From positions 992,001 through 1,056,000 of the forward strand of contig CAWDDW010000001.1 of NCBI GenBank assembly GCA_963801185.1: a stretch of 64,000 nt of DNA, given 5' to 3'. Positions 45,905 through 54,678 of this stretch are shown here, one piece after another. A program made the position numbers and the translations under genes. How positions within the stretch are numbered: position 1 is the first letter of the stretch; each line of letters opens with the position of its first letter. This DNA is from Palsa-601 sp963801185. Its GTDB lineage: Bacteria; Actinomycetota; Acidimicrobiia; Acidimicrobiales; Bog-793. The notes under the pieces were generated by a model that worked only from the letters and a program-made list of their open reading frames with translations, was not told the origin of the DNA and searched no databases.

Positions 45905-46291
45905 TCAGAACTCGGTGGTCTCGAGGATCTGTGTCTGCAGCGCCTTGTACTCAGGGGAGTTGGTGATCGGGAGAAGCGACATGAGCTTTGCCATGTTGCC
46001 CGTCACCTTCACCCTGCCCTGCATGAACGCGGCGTTGGCGTCGAGCTCGCCCTTCTGGATCCTCATCGCGTCCTCGTAGCTCTGGGTGAGGGTCACCTCG
46101 GCGTCAGCGAGCTCACCGAGCTCGGACTCGTTCAGCTTGCCGTTCTCGAGCACCCAGTAGTACTTGATGTCCCCGTCGGGTGCACCCGTCACGACGTACT
46201 GCATGCGGGCTGTCGCGCCCGGACGCTCCGGCTGGCCCTCTGACAACTTGCGTCCTTCGTCCAGCCACTCCTGGCTGAGCCACTTCGCCAT
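45905..46291 (-). CDS. SCP2 sterol-binding-domain protein
   Basis: 128 residues, one SCP2-like domain. YYWVLENGKLNESELGELADAEVTLTQSYEDAMRIQKGELDANAAFMQGRVKVTGNMAKLMSL contains the family's lipid-binding core and its usual ...GxVKVxGNMxKL segment. SCP2 proteins carry lipids or acyl-CoAs. The ATG has a strong GGAGGA site. It is monocistronic. Confidence 0.92.
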   Translation of the reverse strand: MAKWLSQEWLDEGRKLSEGQPERPGATARMQYVVTGAPDGDIKYYWVLENGKLNESELGELADAEVTLTQSYEDAMRIQKGELDANAAFMQGRVKVTGNMAKLMSLLPITNSPEYKALQTQILETTEF

Positions 46292-46393
46292 CTCGTCCTC
46301 CTTCGACCCGGCCCGGCCGGGATCATCGACCTCGTGCTCTACGAGTCGCCGATGATAGCGACCGTACTCGCTGGTTGCCGAGCCGTGCCTGCC

Positions 46394-47264
46394 TCAGCGC
46401 GAGACCGAAGCCCAGATCCCCGCGAACAGGTCGGTCTCGGGCGGATCGGAGTCGACGAGGTTCCGGCCGAGGACGTAGTCGTCGTAGGGGTAGATCTTGC
46501 GTGCCTCATGCGGGGGTAGCCCGAACCAGAACTTCGAAGTCGGGTCGATCTGCGTCGCGTGCGCCAGGAGCGCATCGCGGCGGACGTCCTCAAAGCCCGA
46601 CAGCTCGATCGACGTCGTGATCTCGTCCTCCTGGTCCGCTCGCTCGAACCACCTCTTGTCGAACGGAGACTCGAGGCCGAGCTTCGAGGAACTTCTCGTG
46701 CATCTCGACGATCCTCCGCCTGGACCAGACCGTGTAATAGAGCTTGAGGGGCTGGAAGGCCTGTCCTGCCTCCTCGAACCTCCCCGGGTCCCCGGCGGCC
46801 TCGAACGCCGCCAAGGCAATCTCGTGTGCCCGGATGTGATCGGGGTGCGGGTACCCGCTGTGATCCTCCCCGTAGCCGATGATCACCTGGGGGCGGACGC
46901 GCCTCACGATCTCCACGAGCTTCCCGACGGCCTCCTCGAGCGGGGCCGCAGCAAGACAATCGGGATGGCTGTTCGCCTCGCTCCCGGCCATCCCTGAGTC
47001 CCTGTAGCCGAGCAGCTCCACCTCGTCGTAGCCGATCACCTGTGCCGCGGCGGCAAGCTCGCGCTCGCGGACCCCGCCGATGTCCGCCTTCACTTCCGGC
47101 GTGTCCATCGCGGGGTTGAGGATCTCGCCCTCCTCACCGCCAGTGCAGGTCACCAGCACGGTGCGGACTCCCGCTGCGTGGTACTTCGCCACCGTCCCGG
47201 GACCCTTCGACGCCTCGTCGTCGGGATGGGCGTGTACGGTGAGAAGACAGAACCGCTCGTCCAT
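46394..47264 (-). CDS. mca: LmbE-family deacetylase, mycothiol S-conjugate amidase-like, frameshifted in this sequence
   Basis: 289 residues after removing one extra base near 46683. VHAHPDDEASKGPGT is the zinc-binding PHPDDE motif of LmbE/Mca/MshB proteins; the later HPDHIRAH supplies the third zinc His. Length and the C-terminal half (IELSGFEDVRRDALLAHATQIDP, then WFGLPPHE) fit Mca, which cleaves mycothiol S-conjugates during detoxification, better than MshB. This supports an actinobacterial host, since mycothiol is restricted to that phylum. It is divergent from pspA. Confidence 0.88.
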
Positions 47265-47389
47265 GGCCTGCGACGCTACCCGCGCCGAACAGGCCCGTGA
47301 GACATTGCGCGAGGCTTGCCGCCCCGAACGCAGACGTAGACTCGTTGACCAGAGGTCTCGTAAACGGGGCTCGAGAGGAAGGTACGCCC

Positions 47390-48325
47390 ATGGGAGTGAT
47401 GAAGCGCCTCACGTCGATCGTGCAGGCCAAGGCGAACAAGGCCCTTGACCGCGCCGAAGATCCCCGGGAAACGCTCGACCTCTCCTACGAAAAGCAGCTC
47501 GAGCAGCTGCAACAGGTCCGCCGCGGGGTGGCAGACGTCGCAACAGCTCGAAAGCGCCTGGAGATCCAGGCACAGCAGCTGCAACAGACAGCCGCCAAGC
47601 TGCAGGACCAGGCGCGCCAGGCGATCGCACAGAACCGCGAGGACCTCGCAAAGGAAGCTCTCACCCGGCGTTCGGGCATCGCGACGCAGCTCGATCAGCT
47701 GAAAGTGCAGCACGACCAGCTCGTGCAGCAAGAAGACCGGCTCGTTGTCACCACCCAGCAGCTCGAGGCGCGCGTCCAGGCGTTCCGGACGCAGAAGGAG
47801 ACGCTGAAGGCCTCCTACACCGCGGCCCAGGCCCAGACCAAGATCGGCGAGGCCGTCTCTGGGATCTCCGAGTCGATGAGCGACACGGGCATGGCCATGC
47901 AGAGGGCGCAGGACAAGATCGCCCAGATGCAGGCCCGCGCCGGCGCCGTCGACGAGTTGCTCGCCTCCGGGGCGCTCACCGACATCACCGGCTCGTCTGA
48001 CCCTCTCCAAGCCGAGCTGGACAAGACCAGCCAGCAGGGCCAGGTCGACCTCGAGCTCGCGCAACTGAAGAGCGAGCTCGGAGCTGCAGCGCCTGCCGGG
48101 GCCATCACGCCCGGAGCCGCGCCGGCGACCACCCAACCGGCGGCGGAAGCCGAGACCGAAGGCGAAGCCGAAGCCGAAGCCGAAGGCGAGCCGGTCGCCG
48201 AAGCCGAGCCGGTGGCAGATGCCGGGGCTGCGCCTGCTGGCGACGGCGCCGCGGCCACGGCCGGGGCCGAAGCCCAGCCTGTCTCGGGCGACTTGTTCTC
48301 GCTCGGGGACGGGGGTCAGTCATGA
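47390..48325 (+). CDS. pspA: PspA/IM30-family membrane-protecting protein
   Basis: 311 residues. MGVMKRLTSIVQAKANKALDRAEDPRETLDLSYEKQLEQLQQVRRGVADV is the amphipathic N-terminus and first coiled-coil of PspA/IM30 (ESCRT-III-like). A long Gln/Lys/Glu-rich coiled coil runs to about residue 220, followed by an Ala/Glu-rich acidic tail. The ATG has GAGGAAGG seven bases before it. It polymerises on damaged membranes. It is the first gene of the pspA-pspAA-htpX-pspAB operon and overlaps the next gene by four bases. Confidence 0.95.
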   Translation: MGVMKRLTSIVQAKANKALDRAEDPRETLDLSYEKQLEQLQQVRRGVADVATARKRLEIQAQQLQQTAAKLQDQARQAIAQNREDLAKEALTRRSGIATQLDQLKVQHDQLVQQEDRLVVTTQQLEARVQAFRTQKETLKASYTAAQAQTKIGEAVSGISESMSDTGMAMQRAQDKIAQMQARAGAVDELLASGALTDITGSSDPLQAELDKTSQQGQVDLELAQLKSELGAAAPAGAITPGAAPATTQPAAEAETEGEAEAEAEGEPVAEAEPVADAGAAPAGDGAAATAGAEAQPVSGDLFSLGDGGQS

Positions 48326-48618
48326 TCGTCCGAATCCTCGGTGAGGGCCAGTACGAGCTGCCCGACGACTCCCTCCCTTCTCTCGAAGTGCTCGACGCCG
48401 GGCTGAACGCGGCGCTGGAGGCGGGTGACGATGCGGGTTTCGAACTGGCGCTCCAGGCACTCGTCGACAAGGTCCGCGGCTCTGGCCGCCCGCTCGAGCT
48501 CACCACCATCGTCCCGTCGGACCTGACGGTCCCGCACGCGGGCGCAACCATCGAGGACCTCCGGAAGCTGCTCGCATCCGAGCCCGAGGACTCACAAGCC
48601 GTAACGGAAGGGGCCTGA
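48322..48618 (+). CDS. pspAA: PspA-associated protein PspAA
   Basis: 98 residues. MIVRILGEGQYELPDDSLPSLEVLDAGLNAALEAGDDAGFELALQALVDKVR is the PspAA family core, a small protein encoded next to pspA in actinobacteria, Chloroflexi and archaea. Its start overlaps the pspA stop (ATGA). It is thought to act as a partner or regulator of PspA. Confidence 0.93.
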   Translation: MIVRILGEGQYELPDDSLPSLEVLDAGLNAALEAGDDAGFELALQALVDKVRGSGRPLELTTIVPSDLTVPHAGATIEDLRKLLASEPEDSQAVTEGA

Positions 48619-48624
48619 CGGCCA

Positions 48625-49563
48625 GTGGCACGCACCAAGTTCCCCGCTGATAGGGGCCTGACCGCCAGGATGATGACAACGGTCTTCCTGCTGGGGCTCT
48701 TCTACGCGATTCTCGTGACAGTCCTGTTCCTGTTCGTGAAGAGCCTCGCGATCATCATCATCATTCCGGTGGCCTTGATATTCGCCCAGTACTACGCATC
48801 GGACAAGATCGCCTTGTGGTCGATGCACGCCAAGATCGTCACCGAGGAGCAGGCACCGCAGCTGCACGCGATCATCGACCGGCTCTGCGCGCTGGCGGAC
48901 ATGCCGAAGCCGAGGGTTGCGATCGCCGACGCCAACATGCCGAATGCCTTCGCGACGGGGCGCAACCAGTCCCACGCAGTCGTGTGCGTGACGACGGGGA
49001 TCCTTCCCCCGCGCCTGAGCGAGCCAGAGCTCGAGGCGGTGCTGGCCCACGAGCTGAGCCACGTCGCCCACCGGGACGTGGCGGTGATGACCATTGCGAG
49101 CTTCCTCGGGGTCATCGCCGGCTTCGTCACCCGCATGCTCCTCTGGAGTGACATGTTCGGAGGCCTCGGCGGCGGCCGCGGCCGGAGCAACAACAACCAA
49201 GGAGGAGGCCAGCTCATCCTCTTCGAGCTCGGTGCACTCGCCTTCGCGGCGGTCTTCTACTTCCTGAGCTTCCTGCTCATCCGAGCGCTGTCCCGATACC
49301 GCGAGCTAGCAGCGGACCGCTCGGGCGCCATCTTGATCGGCCAACCCGGCCTGCTCGCGAGCGCCCTCCAGAAGGTGACCGGCGACATCAGCCGTATCCC
49401 GACCCGCGACCTCCGGTCAGCGCAGAACTTCAACGCCTTCTTCTTCGCGCCGGCCTCCTCCAAGGGCTTGAGCCTCGCCACTTTGTTCGCGACCCACCCG
49501 CCCCTTCAGGTCCGCCTCGACCAGCTTGCCAAGCTCGAGGCTCAGATGAGCAAGACCGCCTGA
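48625..49563 (+). CDS. htpX: HtpX-like M48 membrane metalloprotease
   Basis: 312 residues from a GTG. Two membrane helices (TTVFLLGLFYAILVTVLFLF and SLAIIIIIPVALIFAQYYA) precede the zinc motif VLAHELSHVAHRD; the downstream Glu ligand is in RYRELAADRSG. Two more helices lie between. HtpX removes misfolded membrane proteins, and its place between pspAA and pspAB fits an envelope-stress operon. A Gly/Asn-rich loop (GGRGRSNNNQGGG) lies in the middle, which is common in actinobacterial HtpX. Confidence 0.95.
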   Translation: MARTKFPADRGLTARMMTTVFLLGLFYAILVTVLFLFVKSLAIIIIIPVALIFAQYYASDKIALWSMHAKIVTEEQAPQLHAIIDRLCALADMPKPRVAIADANMPNAFATGRNQSHAVVCVTTGILPPRLSEPELEAVLAHELSHVAHRDVAVMTIASFLGVIAGFVTRMLLWSDMFGGLGGGRGRSNNNQGGGQLILFELGALAFAAVFYFLSFLLIRALSRYRELAADRSGAILIGQPGLLASALQKVTGDISRIPTRDLRSAQNFNAFFFAPASSKGLSLATLFATHPPLQVRLDQLAKLEAQMSKTA

Positions 49564-49584
49564 GCGGGGCACCGACACCGCATC

Positions 49585-50205
49585 ATGCCTCGCATCTTCG
49601 ACGTGCTGCTCGGCAGGACCAAGCCGGCGCAGGCGAACCTCGACGAGCTCTTCGGGCTCGTAGGAGCCCAGATCACGCTGCAGGCAAGCGAGGCTCTCGT
49701 CTCGACGGGTCAGGCAGGCGTCTGCTACAAGCCGGTCGCCGGCAGGTCGTTCGCCGACACCGCCAGCGAGACCTCACAGCTGCTCAGCCTCCCGGACGCC
49801 GATGCGCCCGGTTCCGGCACGACGGTTAAGCAACAGGACGACCAGTACGGCTACCACTGGGTGGTCCAGACGATCACGGACTTCCAAGAGCTCGTGAACC
49901 AGGTGCATCTGGTCAATTCGACGCTCCAGGACAACGGGTACGGCCCACAGTTGTTGTGCTCGGTGTTCGCTTTCCGGACCGACACGACCGCCGCTCCGGC
50001 GAGTGGCCCCGCGCCGCCTCCACTCGTGTACCTGGTCTACCTGTACAAGCGGGGGACTTTCTACCCGTTCGTGCCGGCAGCAGGCGCCGGTGAGCGACGG
50101 GACAGCGAGACCGAGCTGCGGCTGCAGGTCGTGCTCGCCGACGACATCAAGATCGAGCCCGACAAGGAGCGGTGGATGGCGCTCTGGGGGCTACCGATCC
50201 GCTGA
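49585..50205 (+). CDS. pspAB: PspA-associated protein PspAB
   Basis: 206 residues. IFDVLLGRTKPAQANLDELFGLVGAQITLQ and the mid-region GYHWVVQTITDFQELVNQVHLVNSTL are typical of PspAB, a family found almost only with pspA/pspAA/htpX. No membrane helix or catalytic motif is seen. It ends the operon; the next gene is convergent after 16 bases. Confidence 0.93.
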   Translation: MPRIFDVLLGRTKPAQANLDELFGLVGAQITLQASEALVSTGQAGVCYKPVAGRSFADTASETSQLLSLPDADAPGSGTTVKQQDDQYGYHWVVQTITDFQELVNQVHLVNSTLQDNGYGPQLLCSVFAFRTDTTAAPASGPAPPPLVYLVYLYKRGTFYPFVPAAGAGERRDSETELRLQVVLADDIKIEPDKERWMALWGLPIR

Positions 50206-50221
50206 GATCGGGCGGCCCTCC

Positions 50222-51391
50222 TCAGCCTGAGCCGCTCCGTTTCGGTCGCTGCCCAGCGCCCTTCCGGCGACCGCTCGGCCTCGTCGACCGCCCTTCACGT
50301 CTCTCCTTACGGTCGCCGACGTAGGCCCCGCCGGCTTGGAACGGATCCCACGCTGGAGGCGCTTCGAGCAGGTACGAGCGGACCCGCTCGGAGATGACAT
50401 CGGGTGCGAGCTCTGTGATGCCGTCTCCTGAAGGTCGCAACCTGCCCACTATGGCTCCGACCGGGTTCGCCTCCCACGTCGTCCCGCCCGGCTCGAGCGA
50501 GGTCAGGTCATTCGCAAGCGGCACGAGGTCGGGCCGCAGCGGGACCGGTCGACTGACGTAGCGGACCCAGCCCTCGTAGCGGAGGTACAGCTCACAGCGC
50601 GGGCCGTCGAATGCGAGCACCCGGCTGGCGGGCGTTGCCGAGTGAACCGACGCGGCATGGACCGGCAGCCCGCCCGAGGCGCCGATGAGCCGCCCCTCGC
50701 TGCCGGGCCTTCTCCGCTTGACGATGGCGAGATCGGCCACGTCCTCGGTGATCACCACATCGCCGTGCTCGATGGCCGCCCGGCCGGCGAGAAACACCTG
50801 CATCTCCTCGTGCCAGAAGGCCTCGTAGCGCTCGGGATGCTCGATGAGGTCCTCGACACGGGGCAAGAGCACCAGGTAGCGCTCCGAAGTCCCGGCGCCA
50901 TAGCCCGCCTCCTGCTCGGCGAGCGGACCGATCGCGAAGGCGATCTTCGCTCCCTCGTCGTCGGTGACGACCCCGAAGTCTCCACAGGACGAAGCTGCGA
51001 CGAGCAGGTGCGCGTTGCGGAGCGAGAACTCCGGGTCGACGAGCGCGAGCACCGACATGACGCCGTCTTCGTCGAAGTGGTCGTTCGTGACCGCTTCCGC
51101 TTGGCGACCCGCGGCCAGCAGGGTGAGGATCGCGGGCCGGTCCCGCCGGCTCAAGCTCGCGCGCCCCGTTGCGAGACGCACGTACTCGAGCGCGATCTCG
51201 ACCGACAGGTCCCGCGCGAGCACGGGCGGAGTCGGGCTCTGTGGCCAGTGCGAGAGGGTCACCACACTCGTACGGCGGGCAGCGCCGTCCACCATGACGT
51301 GAGGCCGCTCCTCGAGGGCCTCGTACGCGGCGTAGCCGAGAGGCACTGCGCCGCGCGGCGGCCGCGTCCCGCGGGTCTCGGGTGGGCTCAT
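50222..51391 (-). CDS. Conserved actinobacterial protein, DUF6687-like
   Basis: 389 residues from the ATG at 51389-51391 (AGGGGA before it). RGAVPLGYAAYEALEERPHVMVDGAARRTSVVTLSHWPQSPTPP and TNDHFDEDGVMSVLALVDPE resemble the DUF6687 family as I recall it. DHFDEDG, with its closely spaced acidic and His residues, looks like a metal site of a DHH-type phosphoesterase, but that is inference. The C-terminal 35 residues are Arg/Gly/Ser-rich. It may be cotranscribed with the acyl-CoA dehydrogenase upstream (gap 26 bases). Function unknown. Confidence 0.75.
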   Translation of the reverse strand: MSPPETRGTRPPRGAVPLGYAAYEALEERPHVMVDGAARRTSVVTLSHWPQSPTPPVLARDLSVEIALEYVRLATGRASLSRRDRPAILTLLAAGRQAEAVTNDHFDEDGVMSVLALVDPEFSLRNAHLLVAASSCGDFGVVTDDEGAKIAFAIGPLAEQEAGYGAGTSERYLVLLPRVEDLIEHPERYEAFWHEEMQVFLAGRAAIEHGDVVITEDVADLAIVKRRRPGSEGRLIGASGGLPVHAASVHSATPASRVLAFDGPRCELYLRYEGWVRYVSRPVPLRPDLVPLANDLTSLEPGGTTWEANPVGAIVGRLRPSGDGITELAPDVISERVRSYLLEAPPAWDPFQAGGAYVGDRKERREGRSTRPSGRRKGAGQRPKRSGSG

Positions 51392-51417
51392 TCCCCTGGG
51401 CAGACCGTCCGGGCCCC

Positions 51418-52722
51418 TCAGCCTTCGAGGGCCACGTCGTCGAGCAGGCTGGCGAACTTCTCGACCGCAGCGGCCCGCCGGGTCGGCACGTGCTCGGTCG
51501 GCACGTCTACTCGCTGGTACTTCTTCAGGAGCTGGCGGGCCACGGTCATCCGGTGCACCTCGTCCGGGCCGTCGTAGATGCGTGCTGCCCTGGCGGCCCG
51601 GTACATGTGCTCGAGCGGCAGATCCGTCGAGAATCCCAAGCTCCCATTGACCTGAATCGCCCGATCGATCACGTCGTGCAATACCTTGGCCCCGTAGAAC
51701 TTGATCATGGCGATCTCGACACGGGCTGCCTGGGCTCCCTCTTGGTCCATCTTCCACGCCGCGTACAGCGTCATCAGCCGTGCAGCAGTCATCTCGGCGT
51801 GGGAGTCGGCGACCCAGTTCTGGACTGTTTGTTTCTCTGCCAGGTAAGAGCCATGGGTGTAGCGGGACACGGCGCGCTCGCACAGCATGTCGAACGCTCG
51901 CTTCGACTGGCCGAGCCAGCGCATGCAGTGATGGATCCGCCCCGGCCCGAGGCGTTGTTGCGCCAAGCGGAAGCCGTCGCCCTCGTTCCCGACGAGATTG
52001 CCCGACGGGATCCGCACGTCCCGGTAGACGACCTCGGAGTGGGCGCCGAACTTCCCGAAGTGCTCGACGGGGTCTTCCATGGTCGAGACGTCGCGGACGA
52101 TGTCGACGCCAGGGGTCGATGCTGGCACGAGAAACATCGACGAGCCTTGGTAGGGATGGACGTCCGGGTTGGTCACCGCCATCACGACGAGAACGTCCGC
52201 GGTCGAGCCGTTCGAAGTGAACCACTTGTGGCCGTTGATGACCCACTCGTCGCCGTCGAGGACGGCACGAGTCGAGATCAACGTGGGGTCGGCGCCGGCA
52301 CCCGGCTCGGTCATCGAGAACGCCGACCGGATACTGCCGGCGAGCAACGGCTCGAGCCACTGCTCCTTCTGGTCCTCCCGACCGGTCGCCTCGATACCGA
52401 GTGCGATCAGCTCGGCGTTGCCGGAGTCGGGCGCGTTGTTCCCGAAGACGACGGGCCCATACGCCGTCTGGCCGAGGATCTCGTGCATGAGACCGAGCTT
52501 GACCTGCCCGAACCCGCCCCCACCGAGCTGTGGTGGCAGGTGGGACGCCCACAGTCCCCGCGCCTTCACCTGCTCCTGGAGCGGCGCCAAGATGCGCCCC
52601 CGCTGGTCTGCCGTGAGAGCGGCAGTTATCCCCTCGAGGGGGATGATCTCGTCCCGGACGAAGTCCCTCATCCAGGTGAGTTGCTCCTCGAATTCGGGCT
52701 CGGTCGAGAAGTCCCAGGCCAT
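51418..52722 (-). CDS. Acyl-CoA dehydrogenase
   Basis: 434 residues from the ATG at 52720-52722 (AGGAG site). FSMTEPGAGADPTLI, WVINGHKWFTSNG, RLGPGRIHHCMRWLGQSKRAFDMLCERA and IQVNGSLGFSTDLPLEHMYRAARAARIYDGPDEVHRMTVAR are diagnostic FAD and substrate motifs. The long N-terminus and RIHHCMRWLG resemble ACAD10/11-like and FadE-type dehydrogenases. The chain-length specificity is not readable. It lies close to the DUF6687-like gene and opposite the riboflavin synthase gene. Confidence 0.94.
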   Translation of the reverse strand: MAWDFSTEPEFEEQLTWMRDFVRDEIIPLEGITAALTADQRGRILAPLQEQVKARGLWASHLPPQLGGGGFGQVKLGLMHEILGQTAYGPVVFGNNAPDSGNAELIALGIEATGREDQKEQWLEPLLAGSIRSAFSMTEPGAGADPTLISTRAVLDGDEWVINGHKWFTSNGSTADVLVVMAVTNPDVHPYQGSSMFLVPASTPGVDIVRDVSTMEDPVEHFGKFGAHSEVVYRDVRIPSGNLVGNEGDGFRLAQQRLGPGRIHHCMRWLGQSKRAFDMLCERAVSRYTHGSYLAEKQTVQNWVADSHAEMTAARLMTLYAAWKMDQEGAQAARVEIAMIKFYGAKVLHDVIDRAIQVNGSLGFSTDLPLEHMYRAARAARIYDGPDEVHRMTVARQLLKKYQRVDVPTEHVPTRRAAAVEKFASLLDDVALEG

Positions 52723-52864
52723 CGGTGCTCCTATCGATTGTTGTGCTCGCGGTTCGAGCTCGCGGCTCGAGCTCACGCTAGACGTGGCGCGCGCGGCGCG
52801 CGTTGTGGGCCGCCGCATGTTTCGCGGCGACAGGCGCGACGCGTTTCCCACCCGAGCTGGCAGG

Positions 52865-53353
52865 ATGGAGGGCGTGGACCTGATCGGTGTCGTCGACACG
52901 ATGTTCGCCCGAGTGGACATGGGGTCATTCGCGCTCGACGAGCTGAAGTCGTGCCCGGGCTATGGCACCCGTTTCGACGTCATCCGCCGCACGGTTCCCG
53001 GCTTCAAGGACCTCGCGGTCGAGTGCAAGGTGCTCGTGGAACAAGAAGGCTGCAAGATCCTCGTGGCTCTCGGGATGCCGGGCCGCGCCCCCATCGATCA
53101 AGTCTGTGCTCACGAGGCTTCCCAGGGCCTGATGCTCGCCCAGCTGCTGACCTCGACTCACATCCTCGAGGTCTTCGTCCACGAGAACGAGGAGGAGGAC
53201 CCGGAAGCCCTCGTCCCGATCTGCGAGAACCGGGCGCGAAAGCACGCCCTCAACGCCTACTGGATGTTGTACGAGCCTGAGCAGCTGCAGCGACGCGCCG
53301 GCCAGGGCGTCCGCCAGGGCTACGAGGACGCCGGGCCGATCCGGCCTGCGTGA
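52865..53353 (+). CDS. ribC: Archaeal-type riboflavin synthase (RibC family)
   Basis: 162 residues. The segments IGVVDTMFARVDMG, IRRTVPGFKDLAVECKVLVEQEGC, ILVALGMPGRAPIDQVCAHEAS, LMLAQLLTSTHILEVFVHENE and GQGVRQGYEDAGPI match, in order, the archaeal riboflavin synthase, which is related to lumazine synthase and not to the bacterial RibE. It would dismutate two lumazines to riboflavin. No other rib gene is nearby. GTG at 52874 is an alternative start. Convergence is ruled out by length and match. Its presence in a bacterium suggests transfer from an archaeon or early gene retention. Confidence 0.85.
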   Translation: MEGVDLIGVVDTMFARVDMGSFALDELKSCPGYGTRFDVIRRTVPGFKDLAVECKVLVEQEGCKILVALGMPGRAPIDQVCAHEASQGLMLAQLLTSTHILEVFVHENEEEDPEALVPICENRARKHALNAYWMLYEPEQLQRRAGQGVRQGYEDAGPIRPA

Positions 53354-53391
53354 GCATGAGCGCGTGAGCGGGCTCGGATAGAACTGGCACC

Positions 53392-54219
53392 GTGAAAGTC
53401 GCCACTTGGAACGTGAACTCCGTCGCTGCACGAGTCCCCCGGCTCAACGAGTGGCTGGAGCAGGTTCAACCGGATGTGGTCTGCTTGCAGGAGATCAAGT
53501 GCTCCAGCGACGCGTTCCCGGGGGAAGGAGCGGTGAGCCTCGGATATGAGATCGCGGCCAACGGTGAAGGGCGGTGGAACGGGGTGGCGATCCTGTCGCG
53601 CATCGGGCTCGATGACGTCGCACTCGGCTTCCCTGGCCAACCGGGCTATGCATCGCCGCCCGACGAGGACACACCCTCGTTGATCGAGATAGAGCCGGTC
53701 CCCGTCGTCGAGTCACGGGCGATCGGCGCCATGTGCGGGCCACTCCGCATCTGGTCGCTCTACGTCCCGAACGGCCGGTCGTTGGACAGCCCTCACTACG
53801 CCTACAAGCTCGCGTGGTTGGCTGCCCTCCGGGACGCGCTGGCCGCCGAGGTCGACGCGGACAACCCCTTCATCGCCACCGGCGACTTCAACGTCGCGCC
53901 CACCGATGCCGACGTCTGGGACCCTTCGGCCTTCGTCGGATCGACCCATGTCACCGACGCTGAGCGCCAGGCTCTCGCCGAACTGCGGGCGCTCGGGCTG
54001 AACGACGTGATCCCTCGCGCCATGAAGTACGACACCCCTTACACCTATTGGGACTACCGCGCCGGGATGTTCCACAAGAACGAGGGAATGCGGATCGACC
54101 TCGTCTACGCGAACGACGCCGCCACCTCAGCGGTGAGGGACGCGTACGTCGACCGTGAGGCCCGCAAAGGAAAAGGGCCCTCTGACCACGCGCCGGTGGT
54201 CGTCGACCTCGATCTCTGA
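53392..54219 (+). CDS. xth: Exodeoxyribonuclease III / AP endonuclease
   Basis: 275 residues from a GTG. KVATWNVNSVAARVPRL (metal-binding Asn), VCLQEIKCSS (Glu), WSLYVPNGR, TGDFNVAPTDADVWD and GPSDHAPVVVDLDL (catalytic Asp-His) are all the XthA motifs. It cuts abasic sites and degrades 3' ends in base-excision repair. It lies 38 bases after the riboflavin synthase gene, and convergent with the FabZ-like gene. Confidence 0.96.
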   Translation: MKVATWNVNSVAARVPRLNEWLEQVQPDVVCLQEIKCSSDAFPGEGAVSLGYEIAANGEGRWNGVAILSRIGLDDVALGFPGQPGYASPPDEDTPSLIEIEPVPVVESRAIGAMCGPLRIWSLYVPNGRSLDSPHYAYKLAWLAALRDALAAEVDADNPFIATGDFNVAPTDADVWDPSAFVGSTHVTDAERQALAELRALGLNDVIPRAMKYDTPYTYWDYRAGMFHKNEGMRIDLVYANDAATSAVRDAYVDREARKGKGPSDHAPVVVDLDL

Positions 54220-54233
54220 GGCCGTGAGCGCTG

Positions 54234-54668
54234 CTAGTGCAGCCGCGGAGCGAAGACGAAGAGCAAGTCCGCCTCGCACGCTCGCTCGCCTCTCACTCGA
54301 GCCTCGCCATGCCCCGTGCCGGCTCTCACCGACAACCGGTCGAGCCACACCGACAGCTCAAGCTCGTCGCCCGGGCCGACTTGGCGCCTGAACCGCGCCC
54401 GGTCGATACCGCCGAAGAGCGGAAGCCGATCAGCGAAGCGGGCGTCAGCGAGCACCGCTGCCGCGCCGAGTTGGGCGAGAGACTCGACCATCAGCACACC
54501 GGGCAGAGTCGGGCGCCCGGGGAAGTGGCCGGCAAAGAAAGGCTCACTTCCGATCAAACGCCAAAACCCTTTTGCCGAGACTCCAGGCTCTAGCTCAGTG
54601 ATCTCGCTTACGAGGAGAAACGGCGGCCGGTGCGGCACCAATTCCTCTATCACCCACTTCTGGCTCAT
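54234..54668 (-). CDS. FabZ-like 3-hydroxyacyl-ACP dehydratase
   Basis: 144 residues. LVPHRPPFLLVSEI, FFAGHFPGRPTLPGVLMVESLAQLGA and FGGIDRARFRRQVGPGDELEL are FabZ hot-dog-fold motifs; the active-site His (GHFPGRP) and Glu (VMVES region) are present. It would dehydrate 3-hydroxyacyl-ACP in fatty-acid or polyketide synthesis. No other fab gene is adjacent. It starts 11 bases after the end of the NYN-domain gene on the same strand. Confidence 0.9.
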   Translation of the reverse strand: MSQKWVIEELVPHRPPFLLVSEITELEPGVSAKGFWRLIGSEPFFAGHFPGRPTLPGVLMVESLAQLGAAAVLADARFADRLPLFGGIDRARFRRQVGPGDELELSVWLDRLSVRAGTGHGEARVRGERACEADLLFVFAPRLH

Positions 54669-54678
54669 GGCGCCGAGG

